Origin: an uncultured Blautia sp.
GTDB lineage: Bacteria > Bacillota > Clostridia > Lachnospirales > Lachnospiraceae
Length of the DNA stretch: 6,707 nucleotides
Direction of reading: 5' to 3'
NCBI GenBank assembly: GCA_900552095.1
Contig: URYM01000099.1
Coordinates: forward strand, 1-6,707
Shown here: piece after piece, positions 1 through 6,084 of the stretch
Layout of the letters: each line of letters opens with the position of its first letter
Position numbering within the stretch: position 1 is the first letter of the stretch
Position numbers and translations under genes: made by a program
The notes under the pieces: model-generated
Databases searched by the model: none
The model's input: the letters and a program-made list of their open reading frames with translations, nothing else
What the model was told of the DNA's origin: nothing

Positions 1-20
1 GAGATGTGTATAAGAGACAG
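1..20. other. Nextera/Tn5 adapter remnant (not biological)
   Basis: Bases 2-20 read AGATGTGTATAAGAGACAG, the 19-bp Tn5 mosaic end used in Illumina Nextera libraries. The base before it is G, as in the read-2 (i7-side) adapter; the read-1 adapter has C there, but one base is weak evidence. The same element in inverted orientation closes the other end of the contig. Native sequence starts at 21. Reading frames that cross this block gain artificial residues: plus-strand frames give MCIRDS or MYKRQ, and the minus-strand infB frame is extended by LSLIHI. Confidence 0.98.
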
Positions 21-350
21 TCTCTCTTCCTGCCGTGCCGGTCTTGCACCCTCCGGACGTGCAACGCGCTCTCCTGCCGGACGTGCGGGACGGTCTCCCG
101 CCGGGCGCTGGGCTCCTGCCTTCGCCCCCTCCGGATGCTGCTGCTTACCGCCTCTGCGGAAATTCTTTCCCTCCTGGGTCATGGCATTCTGAGGACGGTA
201 TACCTGAATAATATTTGATTTCTTCTTTGGTTTCTTCTCTACGTTTTCTTCCACTGGCTTCTCCTTCTTTTCTGCTTCCTTATTCTGCTCCGCTGTGTTT
301 TTCAGAGAGCTCTTTCCCAGTTTTTCCTGGTTTTCTTCCAATATACTCAT
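21..350 (-). CDS. infB: Translation initiation factor IF-2, N-terminal fragment (cut by contig end)
   Basis: IF-2 is the GTPase that brings initiator fMet-tRNA to the 30S subunit and promotes 50S joining. Only the N-terminal region is here; the G domain and tRNA-binding domain lie beyond the left end. From the ATG at 350 there are 110 native codons. They hold a Lys/Glu-rich stretch (residues 21-44), a KKKSNIIQVYRPQNA segment (42-56) of the kind found in clostridial IF-2, and an Arg/Pro/Ala/Gly-rich linker with octapeptide repeats (82-105). A GAGGTGA Shine-Dalgarno-like sequence ends 8 nt before this ATG. In-frame GTG (362) and TTG (383) codons are alternatives. The frame stays open upstream only to the ylxQ stop, and residues encoded at 386-351 (FLKSKDIEVKSHMS together with the start) match the second half of the IF2_N domain; the first half is absent. 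Identity rests on this motif, the linker type and gene order. The true start is uncertain. Confidence 0.85.
36..107 (-). repeat. Three tandem octapeptide-coding repeats in the IF-2 linker
   Basis: Three consecutive 24-nt units (107-84, 83-60, 59-36) encode RPAGDRPA, RPAGERVA and RPEGARPA. The DNA units are similar but not identical. Low-complexity, basic, disordered linkers between the N-terminal and G domains are common in bacterial IF-2 and vary in length between strains. The third unit lies just before the adapter, so more copies could follow off the contig. Confidence 0.8.
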
Positions 351-386
351 GTGGCTTTTCACCTCAATGTCTTTTGATTTCAAAAA

Positions 387-710
387 TTACACCGACCTTT
401 CTGCACTTCCTTCTTCCAGTTTCTTCGCAACTGCCTGTGCGAAGTGCTCATCCAGTACGGCCAGTGATGCCCGGAATTCCTTCCCGATGGCCGCTCCGAG
501 TTCTTCTTTCTTTCCGTATCTCCAGCAGGGAACACGGTAATATCTGCACATGTTCTCAAATTTTTTGCTGGTATTTCCGGACGCTTCCTCTGAGACAATG
601 ACAAGAAATGCCCTTCCTTCTTTCACTGCCTTCTCTGTAGAAAACTCTCCGCTCGCCACCCTGCCCGCTTTCTGGGCCAATCCCAGGAGGGATAAGGTTT
701 TATTGATCAA
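387..710 (-). CDS. ylxQ: YlxQ, L7Ae/L30e-family RNA-binding protein
   Basis: A 107-residue protein of the ribosomal L7Ae/L30e/S12e fold, a family that binds kink-turn-like RNA. In Firmicutes it sits between ylxR and infB, and its exact role is not settled. Visible family features are the N-terminal LSLLGLAQKAGRVASGE segment (6-22), EEASGNTSKK (41-50), which is the usual D-A-S-x-N-T-x-K-K signature, and IGKEFRASLAVLDEHFA (75-91). The start is TTG at 710, because no other start codon lies upstream in frame near the conserved N-terminus. AAAGGAG lies 10 nt before it at 721-727, inside ylxR. The gene overlaps the end of ylxR by 11 nt, suggesting translational coupling. The last seven residues (GSAERSV) extend beyond the length of the short B. 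subtilis protein (about 100 aa), and the TAA stop directly adjoins the truncated infB frame. Confidence 0.92.
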   Translation of the reverse strand: MINKTLSLLGLAQKAGRVASGEFSTEKAVKEGRAFLVIVSEEASGNTSKKFENMCRYYRVPCWRYGKKEELGAAIGKEFRASLAVLDEHFAQAVAKKLEEGSAERSV

Positions 711-975
711 TCTGTTCCAGCTCCTTTTTCAGGTTTTCATAAACTTCCTGGGGAACAGGCGTCTTCAGGGATCGCTCCAGTCCTCTGCTTTTTACCGCTT
801 TCTCAAGACATTCTGCGGAAAAACAAAGATACGCTCCCCGGCCATTTTTCTTTCCCGTCGCATCCAGAAGAATCTCCCCTTCCGCCGTACGGATCACGCG
901 GATCATCTCCTTTTTGCTCTTCATCTCACCGCATCCGGTGCATCTGCGCATAGGAATTTTTTTTCCTGCTGTCAC
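700..975 (-). CDS. ylxR: YlxR (DUF448) family protein, RNase P-associated RNA-binding protein
   Basis: A 91-residue basic protein of the YlxR/DUF448 family. Its B. subtilis relative has been described as a modulator of RNase P (RnpM) and as affecting gene expression in response to glucose; applying that here is inference. Family marks are IPMRRCTGC near the N-terminus (7-15), KSKKEMIRV (19-27) and the hallmark GRGAYLC (45-51). Four cysteines (12, 15, 51, 56) could form a metal site, but this is only a possibility. I place the start at the GTG at 975, because AGGAG (984-988) lies 8 nt upstream. The GTG at 984 would add three residues, but that AGGAG would then abut the start. nusA ends 5 nt upstream and ylxQ overlaps the 3' end. 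Confidence 0.92.
   Translation of the reverse strand: MTAGKKIPMRRCTGCGEMKSKKEMIRVIRTAEGEILLDATGKKNGRGAYLCFSAECLEKAVKSRGLERSLKTPVPQEVYENLKKELEQIDQ
721..727 (-). promoter_or_regulatory. ylxQ ribosome binding site for a TTG start
   Basis: AAAGGAG on the minus strand within the 3' end of ylxR, 10 nt before the TTG at 710. It supports an unusual TTG start in an overlapping, probably coupled gene pair. Confidence 0.65.
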
Positions 976-980
976 TGTCC

Positions 981-2141
981 TCACTCCTGTTCCATATCAA
1001 AAGTTTCTTCCTCAGCAGCAGCTCCTTCCTCCGCCATCTCTTCGGAAGGCTCCTCCGGATACTCCTCTTCATACTCGTCTTCTTCATAGTAATCAAAGTC
1101 TCCGGCCTCTCTTGCCTGCGTTTCACTCTTAATATCAATCTTATAACCGGTCAGCCGGGCTGCCAGACGGGCATTCTGTCCTTCCTTTCCGATGGCCAAG
1201 GACAGCTGATAATCAGGAACGATCACCGTAGCGGTCTTCTCATCCGGATCTGCCATAACCGAGATCACTTTTGCCGGAGAAAGCGCGTTCTCGATCAGAA
1301 GCGCCGGGTTCTCATCCCAGTTGATGATATCAATCTTCTCTCCGCCCAGTTCTTCCACGATCGCGTTTACTCTGGCTCCATTCATACCAACGCAGGCGCC
1401 CACCGCATCCACATCCGGATCGTTGGACCAGACAGCGATCTTGGTACGGCTTCCGGCCTCCCTGGAAATGCTCTTAATCTCCACGATTCCCTCACGCACT
1501 TCGGTTACTTCCGATTCAAAGAGGCGTTTCACCAGCTCCGGATGAGTCCTGGATACCAGAATCTTCGGCCCCTTCGGTGCATCTTTCACCTCCAGGACAT
1601 ACACCTTCACCCGCTCTGTGGGACGGAATACTTCGCCCTTCACTTGCTCGTTTTCATTTAAAATAGCATCTACTTTGCCCAGGTTAATGCTTACGTTCTT
1701 GCCCAGATAACGCTGCACAATACCGGTGACAACTTCTCTTTCTTTCTCATAATACTCATTGTAGAGTACCTTTCTTTCTTCTTCCCGGATTTTCTGCAAA
1801 ATTACGTTTTTCGCATTCTGAGTAGCGATCCGTCCAAATTCTCTGGATTTAATCTCCACATTGGCTACATCGCCCAGTTCATACTTGGAATCCATCATCT
1901 TGGCATTGGCCAGGCTGATCTCCATCACCGGATCTTCCACCTGCTCTACCACCGTCTTCTCAGCGAAAACACTGAAATCTCCGGTCTCAGAGTTAATGTT
2001 TACTTTCACATTATCTGCTTTTCCGAAATGATTCTTACACGCCTGAATCAAAGACTGCTCAATTGCTTCCAGCAGAGTTTCTTTACTGATATTCTTTTCC
2101 CTCTCCAGAACATTCAGTGCTTCCATTAATTCTGTGTTCAT
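981..2141 (-). CDS. nusA: Transcription termination/antitermination factor NusA
   Basis: NusA binds RNA polymerase and nascent RNA, increases pausing, stimulates intrinsic termination and takes part in antitermination complexes. The protein has 386 residues, slightly longer than B. subtilis NusA (about 370). Domains in order: an N-terminal RNA polymerase-binding domain (about 1-130, with LEREKNISKETLLEAIEQSL), an S1 domain (about 135-200), KH1 (about 200-275, with VGMNGARVNAIVEELGGEKI at 251-270) and KH2 (about 280-340, with IGKEGQNARLAARLTGYKI at 317-335). The C-terminus (345-386) is a Glu/Asp/Tyr-rich acidic tail instead of the two acidic-repeat domains of E. coli NusA. The start is ATG at 2141, with a full AAGGAGG at 2152-2158 that overlaps the rimP stop and lies 10 nt upstream. 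It may control its own operon through the leader hairpin at 2654-2685. Confidence 0.98.
   Translation of the reverse strand: MNTELMEALNVLEREKNISKETLLEAIEQSLIQACKNHFGKADNVKVNINSETGDFSVFAEKTVVEQVEDPVMEISLANAKMMDSKYELGDVANVEIKSREFGRIATQNAKNVILQKIREEERKVLYNEYYEKEREVVTGIVQRYLGKNVSINLGKVDAILNENEQVKGEVFRPTERVKVYVLEVKDAPKGPKILVSRTHPELVKRLFESEVTEVREGIVEIKSISREAGSRTKIAVWSNDPDVDAVGACVGMNGARVNAIVEELGGEKIDIINWDENPALLIENALSPAKVISVMADPDEKTATVIVPDYQLSLAIGKEGQNARLAARLTGYKIDIKSETQAREAGDFDYYEEDEYEEEYPEEPSEEMAEEGAAAEEETFDMEQE
984..988 (-). promoter_or_regulatory. ylxR ribosome binding site (decides the start)
   Basis: AGGAG on the minus strand, inside the last codons of nusA, followed by the 8-nt spacer TGAGGACA and GTG at 975. 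This spacing favours the GTG at 975 over the GTG at 984, which overlaps the nusA stop as GTGA. Confidence 0.7.
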
Positions 2142-2156
2142 TTTCTTTATTCCTCC

Positions 2157-2624
2157 TTAAAAGTCAAACGCCAGTCTGATCAGCGCTATGTCTTTTCTCT
2201 CAAAGATCTGCTCTTCTCCATCCTCCGCCCGGACCGTCACCCGGTCTGCATCATATGCGGTCAGGATACCGTAAAATTCTTTCTCATGATTGATGGGCCG
2301 GAACGTGCGGATCTCCACTTCCTTCCCGATGCTGCGCGCAAAATCCTTCTCCTTTTTCAGCGGACGGCCCAGTCCCGGAGAACTGACTTCCATAATATAC
2401 GCCTCATCAATAAAATCCTTTTCATCCAGTTTCTCAGAAAAGGCCCGGCTGACAGCCTCACAGTCATTGATGGTAATACCGCCCTCCTTATCCACGTAAG
2501 CCCGCAGATACCAGGTACTTCCCTCTTTTACGTACTCCACGTCCACCAGTTCAAAACCCAGACGATCTACGATAGGCTGCAGAAGCGCTTCCGCCTGACT
2601 TTCATAGCTTTCTCTCTTACTCAT
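2157..2624 (-). CDS. rimP: Ribosome maturation factor RimP
   Basis: RimP (YlxS, DUF150) binds the 30S subunit during assembly and helps maturation of the 3' domain. The predicted protein is 155 aa, normal for the family. The N-terminal alpha/beta domain covers about 1-90 and includes FELVDVEYVKEGSTWYLR (24-41), YVDKEGGITINDC (43-55) and the diagnostic SSPGLGRPL (81-89). A C-terminal SH3-like barrel follows (about 92-155, FYGILTAYDADRVTV). I chose ATG at 2624, giving MSKRESYE, preceded by AGGTGAGG. A GTG at 2633 would add three residues and has AAAGGA 8 nt upstream, so it cannot be excluded. rimP is the first gene of the nusA operon, and nusA starts 15 nt after its stop. Confidence 0.96.
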   Translation of the reverse strand: MSKRESYESQAEALLQPIVDRLGFELVDVEYVKEGSTWYLRAYVDKEGGITINDCEAVSRAFSEKLDEKDFIDEAYIMEVSSPGLGRPLKKEKDFARSIGKEVEIRTFRPINHEKEFYGILTAYDADRVTVRAEDGEEQIFERKDIALIRLAFDF

Positions 2625-2653
2625 TTTCCTCACCTGCCTTTTCCTTTGCTGCT

Positions 2654-2685
2654 ATAATAAAGGAGTGGGCCTTTTGCCCACTCCT
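2654..2685 (-). terminator. Leader hairpin with interrupted T-tract (intrinsic terminator or attenuator)
   Basis: On the minus strand, AGGAGTGGGC (2685-2676), loop AAAAG and GCCCACTCCT (2670-2661) form a perfect 10-bp GC-rich stem. It continues into TTTATTAT, a T-tract broken by A residues. It lies about 20 nt after the predicted transcription start of the rimP operon and about 30 nt before rimP. It can therefore end transcripts coming from ddh and also attenuate the rimP-nusA operon. There is no T-run on the plus-strand side, so it acts on minus-strand transcripts. Confidence 0.75.
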
Positions 2686-2712
2686 CAACTAGTAACGTAT
2701 TTATCATTTCAA

Positions 2713-2741
2713 ATTATAGACTCTTTTCCCTGGAAAGTCAA
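2713..2741 (-). promoter_or_regulatory. Sigma-A promoter of the rimP-nusA-ylxR-ylxQ-infB operon
   Basis: On the minus strand, -35 TTGACT (2741-2736), a 17-nt spacer and a perfect -10 TATAAT (2718-2713). Transcription would start near 2706, giving an untranslated leader of about 80 nt that includes the hairpin at 2654-2685. The spacer holds an imperfect inverted repeat. This is a sequence prediction only, but the match and spacing are close to ideal. Confidence 0.85.
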
Positions 2742-2762
2742 GGGCTTTTTCTCCCCGCTCTC

Positions 2763-3752
2763 CTACAGGCTGTGAGCTCTTAAATCCTCTGCACTGACCG
2801 GGGAGAGATAAGCAGGTGCCACGTCAAAGACGGTTCTGCATCCGGTCTGTCCCTCTTTTCTCATCCGGTATGCTGCCCTTGCATAAGCAACCAGAACGCT
2901 GGAGGTAAACTCCGGATTGGAACCCAGCTTCAGGGAAAACTCAATCATCTGATCCGTATGTTCCCCGTCGCCGGTCTTTCCGCTTCTCATCACAAAACCG
3001 CCATGGGGCATTCCCTTGTGGTTTGCCTCAAACTCTTCTTCGGTAATGAAATGCACCGTGGTATCATACTCATCAAAATAATTGGGCATAGTCTTGATTG
3101 CCTGTTCAATAGCTGCCTGATCTGCCCCTTCTTCCGCCACTACAAAGCATTCTCTCGTGTGCTTCTGGCGGGTGGTCAGCTCTGGCTGACGGCAGGCTCT
3201 TACCTCTTCCATAGCCGCCTCAACCGGAACTGTATACTGAATTCCTCTCTTTACCCCCGGAACCCGGCGGATCGCATCAGAATGTCCCTGGCTTACTCCC
3301 TTGCCCCAGAACGTATAGCTTGCGCCGTTGGGCAGAATAGACTCCGCATACAGACGGATCAGGGAAAAGAGACCCGGATCCCAGCCCACAGAAATGATTC
3401 CCAGCGTTCCCGCTTCCCGGCAGGCCTCATCTACCGCCTGAAAATGTTCCGGAATTCTGGCGTGTGTGTCAAAGCTGTCAATCACAGATACGTATTTTGC
3501 CATTTCCGGAGTCTGTTTCGGAAGATCTGTCGCACTTCCTCCGCAGAGGATCAGCACATCCAGATCCTTCGCTTTTTCAGCCAGCTCGCTCTCCTTGTAT
3601 ACAGGCACACCGGGAGTTTTGATGGCCACAGCCGCCGGATCTCTTCTTGTAAAAACGCCGGCCAGTTCCATATCTTCATTCTGACGGATAGCCAGTTCCA
3701 CACCTTTTCCAAGATTTCCGTAGCCTGCAATGCCGATTCTGATTTTTTCCAT
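2763..3752 (-). CDS. ddh: meso-Diaminopimelate D-dehydrogenase
   Basis: This cytosolic enzyme makes meso-2,6-diaminopimelate in one step from tetrahydrodipicolinate, ammonia and NADPH, bypassing the acylated intermediates. The product feeds peptidoglycan cross-linking and lysine synthesis. The 329-aa protein aligns by eye along its length with the Corynebacterium glutamicum enzyme (about 320 aa). It has the Rossmann-type NADP-binding GYGNLG at 10-15, CGGSATDLPKQTPE (70-83), SVGWDPGLFS (121-130), FWGKGVSQGHSDAIRRVPGV (148-167) and GMPHGGFV (247-254), all characteristic of Ddh. The start is ATG at 3752, with AAAGGAG (3761-3767) 8 nt upstream. It has its own promoter just after parC, and the next genes have another promoter, so it is probably a single-gene unit. 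No terminator is seen between its stop and the downstream promoter; the hairpin at 2654-2685 may serve. Confidence 0.97.
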   Translation of the reverse strand: MEKIRIGIAGYGNLGKGVELAIRQNEDMELAGVFTRRDPAAVAIKTPGVPVYKESELAEKAKDLDVLILCGGSATDLPKQTPEMAKYVSVIDSFDTHARIPEHFQAVDEACREAGTLGIISVGWDPGLFSLIRLYAESILPNGASYTFWGKGVSQGHSDAIRRVPGVKRGIQYTVPVEAAMEEVRACRQPELTTRQKHTRECFVVAEEGADQAAIEQAIKTMPNYFDEYDTTVHFITEEEFEANHKGMPHGGFVMRSGKTGDGEHTDQMIEFSLKLGSNPEFTSSVLVAYARAAYRMRKEGQTGCRTVFDVAPAYLSPVSAEDLRAHSL

Positions 3753-3785
3753 AGTCCATTCTCCTTTGCGCTTTTTTCTGATACT

Positions 3786-3814
3786 GTTATATTACGTCAG
3801 CCGCCAAATGTCAA
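3786..3814 (-). promoter_or_regulatory. Sigma-A promoter of ddh
   Basis: On the minus strand, a perfect -35 TTGACA (3814-3809), a 17-nt spacer and -10 TATAAC (3791-3786, five of six consensus bases). The predicted start near 3779 gives a leader of about 27 nt, holding little beyond the ribosome binding site AAAGGAG at 3761-3767. The -35 box begins only 7 bp after the parC stop codon. Confidence 0.85.
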
Positions 3815-3821
3815 TACTTTT

Positions 3822-6068
3822 TCAAACCCGGACCTTCGTTCCCTTTGTATCTCTTCTGCTCAGCTTCAGTTTGTTTAACACCAGTTTTCTGCTTCCATAC
3901 TCAATGGCATACTCCATCCGGTTCTCCAGAAGATAGGCATGTTCCAGCTCATCTTCCTCTCCCAGCCGCATGGCGCGCACACCTATGGCCGTCTTCTTCT
4001 TCTCCGGAATCTCTTCTTTAAGAAAACGGATAAAGAAGCCCTTCCGGCTCTGCAGCACCACATACTCCATAGCGTCCGCCGGCTCTGCCAGAAGCAGCCT
4101 GTCCCCTTCTGCCAGCCTGGTGGCGGCCACCGTCCGCTTGGCCACGTCAAATTCCATGCCATCCACCTGTTTTGCCATCCCGGACGCGGTGACAAACAGA
4201 AGATGGGACTGCCGGATACTTCCCAGGCTTCCGATATAGATCAGTTCTTCATCCGCACTGCTGTAGTTGCACAGATTGTCAATAGGCGTTCCCTTATCCC
4301 TCAGCCTGCCCAGAGGCACATCCAGCACCTTTACTGTGTGCATCTGCCCCCGGTCTGTGAAAATACAGATCTTATCCGTATTTTTACAGATAAAACTATA
4401 CTTGTAATCCGACTGAACGGTCTCTTTGTTTCTCTCATAGACAGAAAAATCCAAAAGCTTGGCATATCCGAACCGGTCCATGACAAAGGCTACATCCGTC
4501 TCTTCGACTTTCTTTTCCTCAAAAACCGCTTCCCTGGCATTTTCCACAGCCGTTCTCCTGGATCTTCCGTATTCTTTCTTGATCCGGTCAAGATCTTTCT
4601 GGATCACCCGGGCCATGGAATCGTAATGATTTAGAATATCTTCGTAGGAAGCAATCTTTTTGAGCGTCTCCTCATGCTCCTTTCTCAGCGCATCCATCTC
4701 CAGGCCAATCAGCTTGTAAAGGCGCATCTCCAGGATTGCCTGCGCCTGTCTCTGCGTAAACATCAGATCCTGCGCCTGTTTCCTGCTGGCCTCTGATTTA
4801 AAACGGATTCCCTCCGTAATCCCCATTGTCAGGCAGTCTTTTACCTGCTGCTGATTTCTGCTTCCCCGGAGGATCTCGATGATCAGATCGATCACATCTA
4901 CCGCCTTCATCAGGCCTTCCTGCACTTCTTTTTTGTCCAGCTCCCGGGTCAGCAGATTTCTGTGCTTTCTGGTACACACCTCAAACTGAAACTCCACGTG
5001 ATGCTCGATGATCTGCTTCAGACTTAAAGTCTCCGGCCTTCCGTCCGCCACCGCCAGCATATTGACGCCGAAGGTATCTTCCAGCCGGGTCTTCTTATAA
5101 AGCATGTTGGTAAGGTTTTCCACATCCGCCCCTTTTTTCAGTTCCAGCACGATACGGATCCCCTCCTTGGAGGACTGATTGGAAATATCGATGATCTCCG
5201 GCGCTTTCTTGCTCTCTACCAGAGACGCCACATCATTCAGAAATTTTCCAATATTGGCTCCCACCATCGTATAGGGGATCTCCGTGATGACCAGATTGGT
5301 CTTTCCTGCCTTCCCCTTTTCAATCTCCACCTTCCCCCTCAGCCGGATCTTTCCTGTCCCCGTCTCATAAATCTGGCACAGGTCATCCTTATTTACTACG
5401 ATCCCTCCGGTGGGGAAGTCCGGCCCCTTAATATACTGCATCAGTTCCGGAACCGTGATCTCATTATGATCCATGTAAGCCTTCACGGCATCTGCCACCT
5501 CGCAGAGGTTGTGAGGCGGAATACTGGTGGCCATACCTACTGCGATACCATCCGCCCCATTGACCAGAAGATTTGGCAGACGCACCGGAAGTACCAGCGG
5601 CTCCTTTTCTGTCTCGTCAAAGTTGGGGCCGAAATCCACCACATCTTTATCCAGATCCGCCAGGTATACATCCTGGGTAATCTTCTCCAGCCGGGCCTCC
5701 GTGTAACGCATAGCCGCCGCTCCATCCCCTTCAATGGAACCGAAATTTCCATGACCGTCTACCAGTGTCTGACCTTTTTTAAAATCCTGGGACATCACCA
5801 CCAGCGCTTCATAAATCGAGCTGTCTCCGTGAGGATGGTACTTACCCATCGTATCTCCCACAATACGGGCGCATTTCCGATAAGGTTTATCATAACGGAT
5901 CCCCAGCTCATACATATCATAGAGCGTTCTTCTCTGCACCGGCTTTAACCCGTCCCGCACATCAGGCAGCGCCCGGGCAATAATGACGCTCATCGCATAA
6001 TCAATGTAAGATTTCTGCATCAGCTCCGAATACTCCGTGCTGATGATCTGCTCTTCTCTTGTCTTCAT
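3822..6068 (-). CDS. parC: Type IIA topoisomerase subunit A, topoisomerase IV-like (ParC)
   Basis: The DNA-breaking and rejoining subunit of a type IIA topoisomerase. It works with the B subunit encoded just upstream to unlink and relax DNA. The 748-aa protein has the conserved ARALPDVRDGLKPVQRR (31-47), GKYHPHGDSSIYEAL (75-89) and catalytic Tyr122 in AAAMRYTEARL, followed by NLLVNGADGIAVGMATSIPPHNL (166-188). A coiled-coil stretch and breakage-reunion core lead to a C-terminal beta-pinwheel (about 520-748). The QRRGGKG GyrA box is not present; a degenerate LGRLRDKGTP (586-595) lies at the comparable place. This and the length favour topoisomerase IV over gyrase, although clostridial families blur. 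ATG at 6068 follows parE by 16 bp with an AGGG-type ribosome binding site. No terminator is visible after the TGA. Confidence 0.93.
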   Translation of the reverse strand: MKTREEQIISTEYSELMQKSYIDYAMSVIIARALPDVRDGLKPVQRRTLYDMYELGIRYDKPYRKCARIVGDTMGKYHPHGDSSIYEALVVMSQDFKKGQTLVDGHGNFGSIEGDGAAAMRYTEARLEKITQDVYLADLDKDVVDFGPNFDETEKEPLVLPVRLPNLLVNGADGIAVGMATSIPPHNLCEVADAVKAYMDHNEITVPELMQYIKGPDFPTGGIVVNKDDLCQIYETGTGKIRLRGKVEIEKGKAGKTNLVITEIPYTMVGANIGKFLNDVASLVESKKAPEIIDISNQSSKEGIRIVLELKKGADVENLTNMLYKKTRLEDTFGVNMLAVADGRPETLSLKQIIEHHVEFQFEVCTRKHRNLLTRELDKKEVQEGLMKAVDVIDLIIEILRGSRNQQQVKDCLTMGITEGIRFKSEASRKQAQDLMFTQRQAQAILEMRLYKLIGLEMDALRKEHEETLKKIASYEDILNHYDSMARVIQKDLDRIKKEYGRSRRTAVENAREAVFEEKKVEETDVAFVMDRFGYAKLLDFSVYERNKETVQSDYKYSFICKNTDKICIFTDRGQMHTVKVLDVPLGRLRDKGTPIDNLCNYSSADEELIYIGSLGSIRQSHLLFVTASGMAKQVDGMEFDVAKRTVAATRLAEGDRLLLAEPADAMEYVVLQSRKGFFIRFLKEEIPEKKKTAIGVRAMRLGEEDELEHAYLLENRMEYAIEYGSRKLVLNKLKLSRRDTKGTKVRV

Positions 6069-6084
6069 CTGTCACCCTTCCCTC

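Noticed and set aside
1..218. Plus-strand reading frames starting MCIRDS or MYKRQS at the left end
   Set aside because: Their starts lie in adapter sequence and the rest is antisense to the infB linker.
380..604. A frameshifted infB N-terminus hidden in another frame over ylxQ
   Set aside because: The other minus-strand frames here read like RQLRRNWKKEVQKGRCNF and similar, with no IF2_N segment.
973..984. GTG at 984 as the ylxR start
   Set aside because: The AGGAG would touch this start codon, whereas it lies 8 nt from the GTG at 975.
2622..2633. GTG at 2633 as the rimP start
   Set aside because: Possible, but ATG at 2624 gives the more usual MSKRE-type N-terminus and has AGGTGAGG just upstream.
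2654..2690. The leader hairpin acting as a plus-strand terminator
   Set aside because: On the plus strand it is followed by CAACTAG with no T-run, and no plus-strand gene precedes it.
3778..3800. Inverted repeat CTGA...TCAG around the ddh -10 box as a terminator or operator
   Set aside because: Only four terminal base pairs match cleanly and it is followed by A residues on the transcript strand, so it is probably chance.
2958..3878. A 306-aa plus-strand open frame
   Set aside because: It lies antisense to ddh and the end of parC, shows no recognisable domain, and covers the ddh promoter; the minus-strand genes are unambiguous.
3939..4634. A 231-aa plus-strand open frame opposite parC
   Set aside because: Antisense shadow of a well-conserved topoisomerase gene, with no ribosome binding site or family features noted.
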